64,000 nt of DNA from an uncultured Christensenella sp. (GCA_910585955.1 CAJUGC010000009.1:39111-103110), one strand, 5' to 3'; positions 8,356-17,817 are shown, counted from the first letter of the stretch. Made by a program: numbers and translations. Notes: generated by a model not told the origin, from the sequence alone.

Positions 8356-9287
8356 GCGTCATGGGTGAAGAATATCACATTCCCGTACTGGCCGACGAGT
8401 GCTTAAGTGCCCTAAAAGTTAAAAGAGGCGGTATCTATTTCGACGGCACTTTGGGCGGAGGCAACGACAGCGAGCTTATATTGCGCGCCGGCGGACGACT
8501 TATTGCCGTAGATAGAGACAACGAGGCTCTTGACTTTGTGGGCGCAAGGTTTGCTTCAAATCCGGACTTTGCCGGCAGGTACGAGCTTGTTCACGACAAT
8601 TTCAAGAATGTCGCTGAAATTCTCGGCGGAAGAAGCATAAACGATATTGACGGAGCGCTACTCGATCTCGGGATCTCTTCGAGACAGGTGGACGAACCGC
8701 AACGAGGTTTCAGTTACAGCAAGGACGGCGAGCTGGACATGAGAATGGACAGAGAGCAAGTTCTGTCCGCGATGCAAGTTGTGAATGAATATTCGACGGA
8801 ACAGTTGGCAAGAATTTTCTTTACTTACGGCGAAGAAAAGTTTGCGCGAAAAATAGCGGCAAATATCGTCGAGAGAAGAAAGAAAACTCCTATAGAAACT
8901 ACAATGCAGCTTTCGGACATAATAGTCGCAAGCGTACCTTCGAGAAAGAGCGGACACCCTGCGAAAAAAGTGTTTCAAGCTCTTCGCATAGAGGTCAACA
9001 ACGAGCTTTCGGGCTTGGGAGAAGCCGTGTGCGACATAGTGGACAAGCTGAAAAAAGGAGCGAGATTGTGCGTAATCACATTTCATTCGCTCGAGGACAG
9101 GATAGTAAAGCAAACTTTCGCTTCGCTTGCGACCGATTGCATATGCGATAAATCGCTTCCCGTCTGCGTATGCGGACACAGGGCAAGCGTAAAGCTTATC
9201 GGTAAAGCGATTCGACCGAGTGAGAAGGAGCAGGAGCGTAATCCCCGCAGCAAAAGCGCAACGCTGAGAGTTGCCGAAAAAATTTAA
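8352..9287 (+). CDS. rsmH: 16S rRNA (cytosine-1402-N4)-methyltransferase
   Basis: S-adenosylmethionine-dependent enzyme (MraW/RsmH) that methylates C1402 in the ribosomal P site. Motifs: HIPVLADECL at the N-terminus, FDGTLGGG (SAM loop), LDLGISSRQ with the DxGxSS signature, and VITFHSLEDRIVK. The ATG overlaps the mraZ stop codon (ATGA), so translation is coupled; a second ATG at 8361 is possible. 311 residues, normal. It shares the mraZ transcript. Confidence 0.95.
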   Translation: MSVMGEEYHIPVLADECLSALKVKRGGIYFDGTLGGGNDSELILRAGGRLIAVDRDNEALDFVGARFASNPDFAGRYELVHDNFKNVAEILGGRSINDIDGALLDLGISSRQVDEPQRGFSYSKDGELDMRMDREQVLSAMQVVNEYSTEQLARIFFTYGEEKFARKIAANIVERRKKTPIETTMQLSDIIVASVPSRKSGHPAKKVFQALRIEVNNELSGLGEAVCDIVDKLKKGARLCVITFHSLEDRIVKQTFASLATDCICDKSLPVCVCGHRASVKLIGKAIRPSEKEQERNPRSKSATLRVAEKI

Positions 9288-9317
9288 CAAGAATAAAGGA
9301 AAAGAGAGGAACATACA

Positions 9318-10058
9318 ATGGTAAGGACTACAAGACAAATCAGAACCGAAGAAGACAGATTCGGCGGATACTCGAATAATGCTTCCGTCTCGGAAAAGAT
9401 AAATCGTTTTGAAGCGGATACCGAGGACGCTTTTCCGCGTACGAACGAAACATATTTCGCCAACATTCCCGATACGACGGTATCATCGAGCCGTCGCGCT
9501 GCGGAAAAGAGCGAACCGTCGCTTTATTCCAAGAGAAAGGATTACGAAAGCTTCCCGCAGACGGCAGAATTTGTCGGACAGCCTTCCTATATCCGCCGTC
9601 CCGCTCGAGCGACAAGAAATGCGGAATCGGTCATGCCGAGCATAAAAACGAGAAAAGTTCTCGAAGAAAAGGAAGAAAAATCGCAAACCGTCAAAAAACG
9701 CAGTTCGATTTCGTTTAAGACAAAAGCCATGCTTTGCGTGTATGCGGCTGTGGTTGTCGCACTTGCGGCTATAGTGATTGCGACGGGTATTATGATCGGC
9801 GGCATGGGCTCGAGCGTGGAAGCGCTCCAGTCGGAGATTTCTTCTAAGAATACGTTACTTACGCAACAAAACGCCGAGCTGTCGGCGCTCGATAACGACA
9901 CTATGGTTTTGGGGCAAGCCACCGAACTTGGAATGGTCAAACCCGAAACGTCGAATAGTATCGAGCTTCTGCCGATGGGCGAGACGGTGAATTACGAAGC
10001 AAGAACCAATTGGTTCGATAAATTTTGCGATTGGCTTAGTAATCTCATCGGAGGCTGA
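9318..10058 (+). CDS. FtsL-like bitopic division protein
   Basis: Assigned mainly by position between rsmH and a class B penicillin-binding protein. The 246-residue product has a long charged, probably disordered cytoplasmic N-terminus (about 130 residues), one membrane segment (about 134-158, AMLCVYAAVVVALAAIVIAT), then a short coiled coil (SVEALQSEISSKNTLLTQQ) that fits the extracellular zipper of FtsL/DivIC proteins. FtsL is normally about 100-130 residues, so the cytoplasmic extension is unusual. The C-terminus FDKFCDWLSNLIGG looks amphipathic. Sequence similarity to FtsL is weak, as is usual for the family. Confidence 0.75.
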   Translation: MVRTTRQIRTEEDRFGGYSNNASVSEKINRFEADTEDAFPRTNETYFANIPDTTVSSSRRAAEKSEPSLYSKRKDYESFPQTAEFVGQPSYIRRPARATRNAESVMPSIKTRKVLEEKEEKSQTVKKRSSISFKTKAMLCVYAAVVVALAAIVIATGIMIGGMGSSVEALQSEISSKNTLLTQQNAELSALDNDTMVLGQATELGMVKPETSNSIELLPMGETVNYEARTNWFDKFCDWLSNLIGG

Positions 10059-10063
10059 TAATA

Positions 10064-11974
10064 TTGAAGAAACCGAATAGTCTATTGTTGACACGAAAGA
10101 GGTTGTTGATTGTCATACTTTCAATAGCCTTTTTATTTTGCGCTCTTTCCGCTCGGCTTTTTTATTTGCAGATTGTGAAGGGCTCTTGGCTGAGCGGCAA
10201 AGCGGCTGAGCAGTGGTACAGAGATTTGCCTCTTGAAGCTCCGAGAGGCAAAATTTTAGACGCGAACGGAGAAGTTCTTGCCGATAACCGTAACGTCTAC
10301 ACCGTCTATGTGCGCCCTCGCGCCGTTAAGGATTTCGAATCGGTGAGTCGCGTGTTGTCGGACGCTTTCAAGCTCGATTATGCCAAACTTTATGATAAGC
10401 TTTCGGGCACGTTTGTCAGTGAAATCACCGTAATGCGAGAGGTGGAGGAGGAAGTTGCGGAGCGCATACGCTCTCACGGACTTGACGGTATATATTTTAC
10501 CGTGGACAGTACGCGCAATTATCCGGGCGGAAGCAGACTCGAACAGGTACTCGGTTTCACGAATATCGACAACATCGGGCAAAACGGACTTGAGGGATAT
10601 TACGATAAATATCTTTCGGGAATAGACGGCGTTGCTCTTACTGCTACGGATATGCAGGGCATACGATTGGATGGCGAAACAACTAAGTATGTGCCTGCCG
10701 TACCAGGGTGCGACATGACGCTCACCGTTGACGCAAACATTCAGTCGTTTGCCGAAACGGCTGTTACTTCGGCGCAACTCGAGTGGAACAGTAAGAGTGC
10801 GAGTATGATAGTTATGGACGTAAATTCCGGCGGAATTCTCGCAATGGCGAGCGCACCGTCTTACGATAACAACGATCCGCCGCGCGACGATATAAACCTT
10901 TTAAATGCTCTTTCGAAAAATAAGATGATCGTGGACGTTTACGAGCCGGGGTCTACTTTTAAGATATTCACTACTGCGATAGCGCTCGCAAACGGTGCGG
11001 CAAGCGAGGCCGATCGCTTTTATTGTCCGGGGTATCGTATGGTGGACGGACAGAGAATAAAATGCTGGCGAAGCATAGGTCATGGTTCGCAAACTCTCGG
11101 CGAAGGAGTCATGAACAGTTGCAATTGCGTGTTCATGGATCTTGCACAGCGCGTAGGCACTGCAAAACTTTACGAAGGGCTTCGCGATTTCGGTTTCGGA
11201 CAAAAGACAAACGTGGATTTTTACGGGGAAAGTCGCGGAATATTGATGAATGAAGCAAGCGTAAAAACCGTTGATCTTGCTCGAATTGGTTTCGGGCAAG
11301 CGGTTGCGGTTACGCCGTTACAGCTTATTACAGGCGTTTGCGCGGCGGTAAACGGAGGTATACTGTACGAACCTTATTTTGTATCGAGTATAGACAGTTA
11401 TGACGGTATGAATGTTTATACACGGGAAAAGAAACAGATTCGTCGGGTGATAGACGAAGGGACTAGCGCGAAACTTCGCGGTATGCTCGAAAAGGTTGTC
11501 TCTTCGGGCGGAGGAAAGAAAGCGGGAGTAATAGGTTTTACTGTGGGCGGAAAGACGGGAACGGCGCAGAAATACGAAAACGGACATATAGCGCAAGGCA
11601 AATATATATCTTCGTTCGTCGGATTCGCTCCTGCCGATAATCCGCGTTATGCCTTGCTTATGATAGTAGACGAGCCGAATAGTTACGCCTATTACGGAAG
11701 TCTCGTCGCCGCTCCTTATGCGGGAAAAGTATTTGAAAATTTGTTTTCTTATGCGGGCATGACCCCTACAAGCGAAGAACCGCCAAAGACCGTACCTATG
11801 CCTGATATAATCGGTTTAAGCCTTACGGAGGCTCTTAAAAAGTTGAAAGAGGCGGGGCTTCAATATGAACTTGCGGGTGATACGGATAAAATTCTGGGAA
11901 CTATGCCTGTCGCGGGCACAGAAGTGCCGATTGGCGACATAGTTCTTGTTCGTACCGAAGATTCGGGATCGTGA
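10064..11974 (+). CDS. Class B penicillin-binding protein with one PASTA domain (SpoVD/FtsI)
   Basis: Septal transpeptidase, either the division enzyme (PBP2B/FtsI) or its sporulation paralogue SpoVD. One N-terminal membrane anchor (about residues 14-34), a dimerisation domain with PRGKILDANG, and a transpeptidase domain with active-site Ser in PGSTFKI (about 297), SxN motif in MNSCNC and KTG in GGKTGTAQ (about 498). A single C-terminal PASTA domain starts at VPMPDIIGLSLTEAL. The start is the TTG at 10064, with GGAGG 9 bases upstream inside the end of the ftsL-like gene. It follows that gene by 5 bases. No second class B protein is in the window, so FtsI and SpoVD cannot be separated. Confidence 0.92.
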   Translation: MKKPNSLLLTRKRLLIVILSIAFLFCALSARLFYLQIVKGSWLSGKAAEQWYRDLPLEAPRGKILDANGEVLADNRNVYTVYVRPRAVKDFESVSRVLSDAFKLDYAKLYDKLSGTFVSEITVMREVEEEVAERIRSHGLDGIYFTVDSTRNYPGGSRLEQVLGFTNIDNIGQNGLEGYYDKYLSGIDGVALTATDMQGIRLDGETTKYVPAVPGCDMTLTVDANIQSFAETAVTSAQLEWNSKSASMIVMDVNSGGILAMASAPSYDNNDPPRDDINLLNALSKNKMIVDVYEPGSTFKIFTTAIALANGAASEADRFYCPGYRMVDGQRIKCWRSIGHGSQTLGEGVMNSCNCVFMDLAQRVGTAKLYEGLRDFGFGQKTNVDFYGESRGILMNEASVKTVDLARIGFGQAVAVTPLQLITGVCAAVNGGILYEPYFVSSIDSYDGMNVYTREKKQIRRVIDEGTSAKLRGMLEKVVSSGGGKKAGVIGFTVGGKTGTAQKYENGHIAQGKYISSFVGFAPADNPRYALLMIVDEPNSYAYYGSLVAAPYAGKVFENLFSYAGMTPTSEEPPKTVPMPDIIGLSLTEALKKLKEAGLQYELAGDTDKILGTMPVAGTEVPIGDIVLVRTEDSGS

Positions 11975-12029
11975 CGAGAAAATTGTCGTTTTAATCATGA
12001 GAATTAATTTGTCGTTTTTTGCCTTTGTA

Positions 12030-12058
12030 TTGCAAAAAGGTTTTCAAAGGATTATGAT
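12030..12058 (+). promoter_or_regulatory. Promoter before murE
   Basis: TTGCAA (12030-12035), 17 bases, TATGAT (12053-12058), in the 100-base gap between the penicillin-binding protein and murE. The transcript would start about 10 bases before the ATG, leaving a very short leader that contains GAGGTG. Confidence 0.65.
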
Positions 12059-12074
12059 GTTTGCGAGGTGTTAA

Positions 12075-13502
12075 ATGAAACTTAAAGCATTGGATTTGGA
12101 GGCCTTGAACGAGTACGAAGATTGTGAGATATCTTCGCTCGCCTTTTGTTTGGACGACGTAAAAAAAGGCAGCTTGTTTTTCTGCTTGGACGGCGTCAAC
12201 ATAGACGGACATACTTTGGCGCAGGAAGCGGCAAATAGAGGCGCAAAGGCATTCGTGTGCGAAAAAAAATTGGACGATTCGCTTTTGCAAGTCCTCGTAA
12301 AAAGCAGTAGGCGACAACTTGCTTTGAGTTCCGCGGCGTTTTACGGACACCCCGCACGATCTCTTAAAATAATTGCAGTTACAGGTACAAACGGAAAGAC
12401 GACGACGTCTTATATAATAAAAGGGATACTCGAAAGCGCAGGAAGCAAAGTCGGTCTTATCGGAACAAATTGTATAATGGTTGGAGAAAAAAGGAGTGCT
12501 GCTGTTTTGACAACGCCGGATCCTACCGATCTTCATCGCATCTTTGCCGAAATGCTGTCTCAAGGCGTGGAGTATGTCGTTATGGAAGCGTCGGCTCATG
12601 CATTGTGGCTTCATAAGCTCGACGGCATTGTTTTCGAGGTGGCGGCGTTCACTAATCTCACCAGAGATCATCTCGATTTTTTCGGAACGATGGAAAAGTA
12701 TGCGCAGGCAAAGCGCAAATTGTTTACAAGCAGCATGGCTAAAAAATGCGTGATTAACGTGGACGATACATTTGGCAGAGAACTTGCGGTGGAATGCGAA
12801 AACTCCGTCACTTACGGCTCGGAGAATCCGTCCGATATTTTCGCTATAGACCTTAAAATGAGCACGGGCGGACTTGATTATTATCTTAATTCTTTTGACG
12901 ACATAGCAGAGGTAAAATTCAATCTTCCGGGAAGGTTCAATATGTACAATACTCTTTGTGCGGCGGCTGTCGCGGCGGCTCTTGATTTGTCGCTGAAATT
13001 TGTTGTTCGCGGAATACGCAGAGTGACGAAAATAGACGGTCGGTTCAATATGATAGGTATGTCGAAGTGTAGCGTAATAATCGATTTTGCCCATACTCCC
13101 GACGGTCTCGAAAGCATTTTGAGTTCTATACGCGAGTTTGCCGAGGGACGAATAATAACGGTGTTCGGCTGCGGCGGCGACAGAGACAAGACCAAGCGTC
13201 CGATTATGGGGGCGGTCGCTGCGTCTCTTTCCGATATAACAGTTGTGACCAGCGACAACCCGCGTAGCGAAAGTCCCGAGGCTATAATGGATGATATAAT
13301 CTGCGGTATAAAGGGTAAAGATTATGTTTGCATAGAGGATAGAAAAACGGCTATAAAATATGCGATCGATACGGCAAAGCAGGGCGACATAGTGCTGATA
13401 GCGGGGAAAGGCGCGGAAACATATCAGGAAATCGGCGGCGTAAAGTACGATTATAATGACGAGCGCTATGTAATGGAACTTATAGAGGAGGGCGTGTTTT
13501 GA
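12075..13502 (+). CDS. murE: UDP-MurNAc-tripeptide synthetase (MurE)
   Basis: Adds the third amino acid to UDP-MurNAc-L-Ala-D-Glu using ATP. The Mur ligase P-loop is TGTNGKTTT (about residues 105-113). The specificity motif DNPR (about 394-397) identifies a meso-diaminopimelate-adding enzyme, so the wall should be of the DAP type. GKGAETYQ near the C-terminus is also typical. The ATG at 12075 has GAGGTG a few bases upstream. 475 residues, normal. Its stop overlaps the mraY start. Confidence 0.96.
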   Translation: MKLKALDLEALNEYEDCEISSLAFCLDDVKKGSLFFCLDGVNIDGHTLAQEAANRGAKAFVCEKKLDDSLLQVLVKSSRRQLALSSAAFYGHPARSLKIIAVTGTNGKTTTSYIIKGILESAGSKVGLIGTNCIMVGEKRSAAVLTTPDPTDLHRIFAEMLSQGVEYVVMEASAHALWLHKLDGIVFEVAAFTNLTRDHLDFFGTMEKYAQAKRKLFTSSMAKKCVINVDDTFGRELAVECENSVTYGSENPSDIFAIDLKMSTGGLDYYLNSFDDIAEVKFNLPGRFNMYNTLCAAAVAAALDLSLKFVVRGIRRVTKIDGRFNMIGMSKCSVIIDFAHTPDGLESILSSIREFAEGRIITVFGCGGDRDKTKRPIMGAVAASLSDITVVTSDNPRSESPEAIMDDIICGIKGKDYVCIEDRKTAIKYAIDTAKQGDIVLIAGKGAETYQEIGGVKYDYNDERYVMELIEEGVF

Positions 13503-14506
13503 TAAGAATATTGCTTGCGACGCTCGTGTCTCTCGTGCTGACGCTTTTGGTTATGCCGCTTGTGATAAGACTGTCTAAAAAGCTTAAACTCAGGCAGACC
13601 ATTCTCGGTTATGTGGACAACCATATGTCGAAAAACGGAACTCCCACAATGGGAGGAATTGGTTTTATGCTCGCACTCACTTTAAGCTCGGTAGCGTTTA
13701 TGACCGAGGAACATTCACTGATGCTGATTACTCTGCTTGTCACGCTCGGTTACGGGATTATTGGTTTTCTCGATGATTTCATGAAAATATTTTTTAAACG
13801 CAACAAGGGACTTTCGCCGTGGCAAAAAATCGTTTTCCAGGTTCTCATGGCTGTCGTTGTGTCGTTTTTTGCCTATAAAAACGTGTATGTGGGAGATTCC
13901 GTATATATCCCTTTCACATTTTCGGAATTGAATTTCGGATGGTTTGCCATTCCGTTTTATATCCTTATATTCCTTGCGTTCACGAATTCGGTAAATCTTA
14001 CGGACGGGTTGGACGGTTTGGCAGGAAAGGTGTCGTGCGCATACATCGCATTTTTTGCTCTCTTTGTGGGTATTGCGGTATATATCGCGGGCAGCAACGC
14101 GAGTTTTGCAAAGGAGTATACAAACCTACTCATTTATTGCGGAGCGTTTGTCGGTGCTCTTTTGGGATTCCTGTGTTTTAACGGTTTTCCCGCTAAAATT
14201 TTTATGGGCGACACAGGGGCGTTGGCGCTCGGAGGCGGACTTGCTTCGCTCGCCATAGTTACGAAAATGGAACTTCTTGCGCCCATTCTCGGTATAATGT
14301 ATGTAGTCACGAGTCTTTCGGTCATATTGCAAGTAGTATATTTCAAAGTTACTCACGGAAAACGCATATTTTTGATGGCTCCGATTCACCACCATTTCGA
14401 AAGAAAAGGCGTACACGAAAACAGGATATCCACGATTTATATGACTGTCACTTTTATTACGGGGACGCTTATGTGCTTTATCATGCTTATAGTAAACGGA
14501 GGTTAG
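13499..14506 (+). CDS. mraY: Phospho-MurNAc-pentapeptide translocase (MraY)
   Basis: Integral membrane enzyme that moves phospho-MurNAc-pentapeptide onto undecaprenyl phosphate to form lipid I. About ten membrane segments. Signatures: PTMGGIGFM, FLDDFMK, NLTDGLDGLAG, MGDTGALALGG and the histidine motif APIHHHFE. The start is a TTG at 13499 overlapping the murE stop (TTGA), with GAGGAGGG just upstream. 335 residues, normal. Confidence 0.96.
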   Translation: MIRILLATLVSLVLTLLVMPLVIRLSKKLKLRQTILGYVDNHMSKNGTPTMGGIGFMLALTLSSVAFMTEEHSLMLITLLVTLGYGIIGFLDDFMKIFFKRNKGLSPWQKIVFQVLMAVVVSFFAYKNVYVGDSVYIPFTFSELNFGWFAIPFYILIFLAFTNSVNLTDGLDGLAGKVSCAYIAFFALFVGIAVYIAGSNASFAKEYTNLLIYCGAFVGALLGFLCFNGFPAKIFMGDTGALALGGGLASLAIVTKMELLAPILGIMYVVTSLSVILQVVYFKVTHGKRIFLMAPIHHHFERKGVHENRISTIYMTVTFITGTLMCFIMLIVNGG

Positions 14507-14539
14507 CGGACAAGCTGTCCTCATGGTCTTAAAATAAAA

Positions 14540-14577
14540 AAACTCGCATATTGTAAAGTGTGCGAGTTTATTTTTTT
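14540..14577 (+). terminator. Intrinsic terminator or attenuator between mraY and murD
   Basis: A perfect 9-pair stem (AAACTCGCA at 14540-14548 with TGCGAGTTT at 14561-14569), a 12-base loop, then ATTTTTTT. It lies inside the run of dcw genes. I see no clear promoter between it and murD, so readthrough or regulated termination is likely. Confidence 0.75.
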
Positions 14578-14588
14578 GAGGAGACGGT

Positions 14589-15854
14589 ATGATTTTAAAT
14601 GCGAAAAGGGCGTTGATCGTCGGAACGGGCATGAGCGGTAAAAGTGCGTTTGACGTGCTTTCCAAACACGGTTGTCAATGCGAAATGTGCGAGGACGGCA
14701 ATTGTATTCCGGAAAAGCCTATGGCGGATTTAATAGTCGTAAGTCCGGGCGTTCCTTCTACGAGCCGGATATTCGATTATGCGCGTAAAAACAGTATAAG
14801 GCTTATAGGCGAATTGGAACTCGGTTGGATACTTAACGGAGAAAAGGATGTCGTTGCAATTACCGGAACAAACGGAAAGACCACTGTTACCGAAATGGTC
14901 GGAAACATTGCCGGAAGAGTTTACTCGACAAAAGTATGCGGCAATATAGGAATACCGTTTTCTCAAGTGGCAAACGAAGGCGATTATGAAAAAGCCGTCG
15001 TAGAGACGTCGAGTTTTCAGCTCGAAACTATAGAAAACTTTTGTCCGCACATAGCGTGTATAACAAATATCGCCTGTGACCATTTGGACAGGCACGGAAC
15101 AGTCGAAGGCTATGCGAGAGCCAAACTTCGTATTGCCGAAAATCAAGCGGGAAGCGATTTTCTTGTGCTATCCGATGATATTCCAGTGTTGCTTCTGAAA
15201 GATTTTTTTCCTCATTCGCAGATCTATTATACGTCACTGGAGAGAAAAGTGCGAGGAGCATACTGGCATGGCGATCATTTGATGTTTATGAACGAGAAAA
15301 TTTGCAGACGGGAGGATATTTCTCTCGTAGGCGATTTCAATGTCCGTAATGCGCTTTCCGCTATATGTATCTGTAGGCTTCTCGATATAGATCCGCAAAT
15401 AATCAGAGAGGGTATAGTGTCGTTCGATACTGCCGCGCATAGGTTGAAAATGGTGGGAAAAGTCCGAGGAAGGACTTATTACGACGATTCGAAAGGCACG
15501 AATATATCCGCTACGATTTGCGCTTGCACAGCGATGAAAGGCGATACGCTGCTCATTCTTGGCGGAAGCGATAAGGGATATTCTTACGATTTGCTTTTCG
15601 AAAAGCTGCCAAACAACATAAAGGAAATTGCGCTGATCGGCGAAACGGCGGATAAGATAGAGAAGAGCGCTCTTTTTTACGGATTTAGCGGTATAACGCG
15701 GTATGCTTCTCTTGAGGACGCTGTGAAATATGCCTCGACTGCCGCTGTAAAAAATGTGCTTTTGTCGCCTGCATCGGCAAGCTTCGATATGTTTAAGAAC
15801 TATTCCGAACGGGGAGACGCTTTTATAAGAGCGGTCGAGGAGCTTGAAAGGTGA
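14589..15854 (+). CDS. murD: UDP-MurNAc-alanine:D-glutamate ligase (MurD)
   Basis: ATP-dependent ligase adding D-glutamate to UDP-MurNAc-L-Ala. An N-terminal Rossmann-like domain (VGTGMSGKSA) is followed by the Mur ligase P-loop ITGTNGKTTV, the ETSSFQLE motif that is typical of MurD, NIACDHLDRHG, and the C-terminal domain with DDSKGTN. The ATG at 14589 is preceded by GAGGAGAC immediately after the hairpin's T run. 421 residues, slightly short for the family but complete. The stop overlaps the ftsW start. Confidence 0.95.
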   Translation: MILNAKRALIVGTGMSGKSAFDVLSKHGCQCEMCEDGNCIPEKPMADLIVVSPGVPSTSRIFDYARKNSIRLIGELELGWILNGEKDVVAITGTNGKTTVTEMVGNIAGRVYSTKVCGNIGIPFSQVANEGDYEKAVVETSSFQLETIENFCPHIACITNIACDHLDRHGTVEGYARAKLRIAENQAGSDFLVLSDDIPVLLLKDFFPHSQIYYTSLERKVRGAYWHGDHLMFMNEKICRREDISLVGDFNVRNALSAICICRLLDIDPQIIREGIVSFDTAAHRLKMVGKVRGRTYYDDSKGTNISATICACTAMKGDTLLILGGSDKGYSYDLLFEKLPNNIKEIALIGETADKIEKSALFYGFSGITRYASLEDAVKYASTAAVKNVLLSPASASFDMFKNYSERGDAFIRAVEELER

Positions 15855-17011
15855 GAAAAAAACTATTTGCAAAAAACGCCGATACTTCGGTTATGACGGG
15901 TAGGGCAAGCGGTAAGCCTGACTACATTCTGTTTGTCGTAACGATTTTGCTTGTGGGGTTCGGAGTGCTTATGGTGTACTCCGCAAGTATGTATTCCGCC
16001 CAAAAAAATTACGGTACGGAATTTTATTTCATGTTCAAACAAATAGTGGGCGCTGTCCTCGGTATAGGCGCCATGGTTGGGCTGACTTTTGTAAACTATC
16101 ATTTTTTTGGCAAGATCAGATATATCGTGCTCGGAGTTTCGCTTGCGCTGTTGGTGCTTGTTTTAATTCCCGGTATAGGCGTGGAAAATTACGGCGCGAG
16201 ACGGTGGATAAATCTTCCGTTTTTTACTCTTCAAGCTTCCGAGCCGGTAAAATTCGGATTTATAATTTTTACGGCGTTTTACATGGCAAAACATCACGAA
16301 AGAATGACGTCGTTCAAAGGCGTGCTCCCGATACTCGGTGTGGGCGTACTTATCTGCGTCTTGATTATTCTCGAACCGAATATGTCTATCACTATCTGTA
16401 TGGCGTTATTGATGTTTGTCATGCTTTTTGTCGGCGGCATGAGAATAAAACACTTTCTCATAGTAGGCGTACCGGCAGTCGCCGCCGCCGTCGTACTTAT
16501 ATTTGCAGAACCGTACAGATTGAGCCGCTTGATGGCATTTATAAATCCTTGGGCGTCTCCTCTCGACGAGGGTTTTCAGCTCATTCAGTCGTTTTATTCT
16601 TTGGGGAGCGGCGGATTTTTCGGAATAGGACTTTTCAATTCGAGACAGAAGTATCTTTTTTTGCCGTTTTCGGAAAGCGATTTTATTTTGAGTATAATAG
16701 GAGAGGAACTCGGCTATTTCGGTTGTTTGCTTCTCTTCGGCGTATATATTCTGTTTATCATTCGAGCTATAAAAATCGCTCAGAATGCGTCCGACAGATT
16801 CGGATGCTATCTCGCTTCGGGTATAGCGGCGATTATTGCCATACAAGTGCTCGTCAATATATCCGTTGTCACGGGATCCATTCCTCCGACGGGTTTGCCG
16901 TTGCCTTTTATAAGTTCGGGCTCAAGCTCTTTGATCGTCTTTATGGGCGGCGTCGGGATTCTTCAGAGCGTGGCACGAGGAAGCCATAAAAGCGTTAAAT
17001 GCCTTGCTTGA
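15851..17011 (+). CDS. ftsW: FtsW/SpoVE, SEDS-family peptidoglycan polymerase
   Basis: Multi-pass membrane glycosyltransferase of the SEDS family that polymerises lipid II with a partner class B penicillin-binding protein, here plausibly the product at 10064-11974. About ten membrane segments; conserved blocks VYSASMY, GARRWI, QASEPVK, SESDFILSIIGEELG and PPTGLPLPFISSGSSSL. The GTG start overlaps the murD stop (GTGA). The last 90 bases overlap the convergent thiT gene. murG, which often follows, is absent. FtsW and SpoVE cannot be told apart. Confidence 0.93.
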   Translation: MRKKLFAKNADTSVMTGRASGKPDYILFVVTILLVGFGVLMVYSASMYSAQKNYGTEFYFMFKQIVGAVLGIGAMVGLTFVNYHFFGKIRYIVLGVSLALLVLVLIPGIGVENYGARRWINLPFFTLQASEPVKFGFIIFTAFYMAKHHERMTSFKGVLPILGVGVLICVLIILEPNMSITICMALLMFVMLFVGGMRIKHFLIVGVPAVAAAVVLIFAEPYRLSRLMAFINPWASPLDEGFQLIQSFYSLGSGGFFGIGLFNSRQKYLFLPFSESDFILSIIGEELGYFGCLLLFGVYILFIIRAIKIAQNASDRFGCYLASGIAAIIAIQVLVNISVVTGSIPPTGLPLPFISSGSSSLIVFMGGVGILQSVARGSHKSVKCLA

Positions 17012-17710
17012 CAATAAAAGGACTGCCGCAATAATCGCTATCGCTGTGTCCGGACCGAGGAATAGGAAATTGTAAGTTGCGCTGTAGCCCCAAGCCGCCG
17101 TGCCGACAAGGTCGCCGTGCCAAGCGAGAAAGTCGATTCCTTGCGCCCAGAACAAAACGCCCGCAAGCGTGTGAGAGAATAATCTTACAATAAAATATAA
17201 GCTCGTACCCATAAAGAATCCGCTGTGGCATAAAACGGGATTTTTGTCTGCACCGGTTACTTTATCGAGTTTTTTCCGGTCAAATTTTAAAAGCCCCACA
17301 AGTGATAGCGCCATATAAGGAACCACATAGTCTAAAACGGCGCTCCACGGAGAGACTATATACGGTCCTTGTATGAATTGCAAGAGCATATATACCGACG
17401 ATACGATAAGGCTTTTTCTGAAACCGAAGTAATAGCAGTATATAAGCATGGGCAAAACCGAAGCCGCGGTGATAGAGCCGCCGTACGGAAGCGAAAAGAA
17501 CTTTATGTACGACAACGCGAATGATGCGGCTATGCAGACGGCTCCGTAGGTTATGTCACGCGTGCTATGATAGAAATATGCCCCTCGCTTGCGCTGAACA
17601 ATCGTGATGATCGCAATTGTAAGGGCAATTGCCGCAATTACGCCGAGTGCCGTAAGCAGCAGTTGCCACCAGGGAATGCTTACGCCTTCCCAATAGTCTC
17701 CTGTAAACAT
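16922..17710 (-). CDS. thiT: ThiT, thiamine-specific S component of an ECF transporter
   Basis: Six-segment membrane protein that binds thiamine and docks onto the shared ECF energising module (encoded elsewhere). The stretch ITYGAVCIAASFALSYIKFF, the loop LPYGGSIT, YGFR-like YYFGFRKS, and WSAVLDYVVPY with aromatic residues near the C-terminal helix match ThiT/YuaJ. At 262 residues it is longer than the typical 190-200 because of an N-terminal segment with an extra hydrophobic helix and a C-terminal tail. The ATG (17710, leftward) follows AAGGAGG. A TPP riboswitch upstream confirms the thiamine role. Confidence 0.93.
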   Translation of the reverse strand: MFTGDYWEGVSIPWWQLLLTALGVIAAIALTIAIITIVQRKRGAYFYHSTRDITYGAVCIAASFALSYIKFFSLPYGGSITAASVLPMLIYCYYFGFRKSLIVSSVYMLLQFIQGPYIVSPWSAVLDYVVPYMALSLVGLLKFDRKKLDKVTGADKNPVLCHSGFFMGTSLYFIVRLFSHTLAGVLFWAQGIDFLAWHGDLVGTAAWGYSATYNFLFLGPDTAIAIIAAVLLLSSKAFNAFMASSCHALKNPDAAHKDDQRA

Positions 17711-17742
17711 AAAACCTCCTTATTACCAAACAAGCCGCAACG

Positions 17743-17777
17743 TAAAACTTGCCCTCCGCTTCCGGCAGGGGGCAAGT
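17743..17777 (-). terminator. Hairpin in the TPP riboswitch expression platform
   Basis: On the - strand an 8-pair outer stem (ACTTGCCC with GGGCAAGT) plus inner pairs is followed by TTTTA, between the riboswitch and the thiT Shine-Dalgarno. It is the likely terminator formed when TPP is bound. The T run is short. Confidence 0.6.
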
Positions 17778-17817
17778 AGTCGTTATTATTGCATAAGAAG
17801 ATTTACAATAAAGACAG

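Noticed and set aside
11991..13094. 367-codon open frame on the - strand opposite murE
   Set aside because: Complete overlap with murE, which has all its motifs; the antisense product is rich in Arg, His and Cys as expected for a shadow frame.
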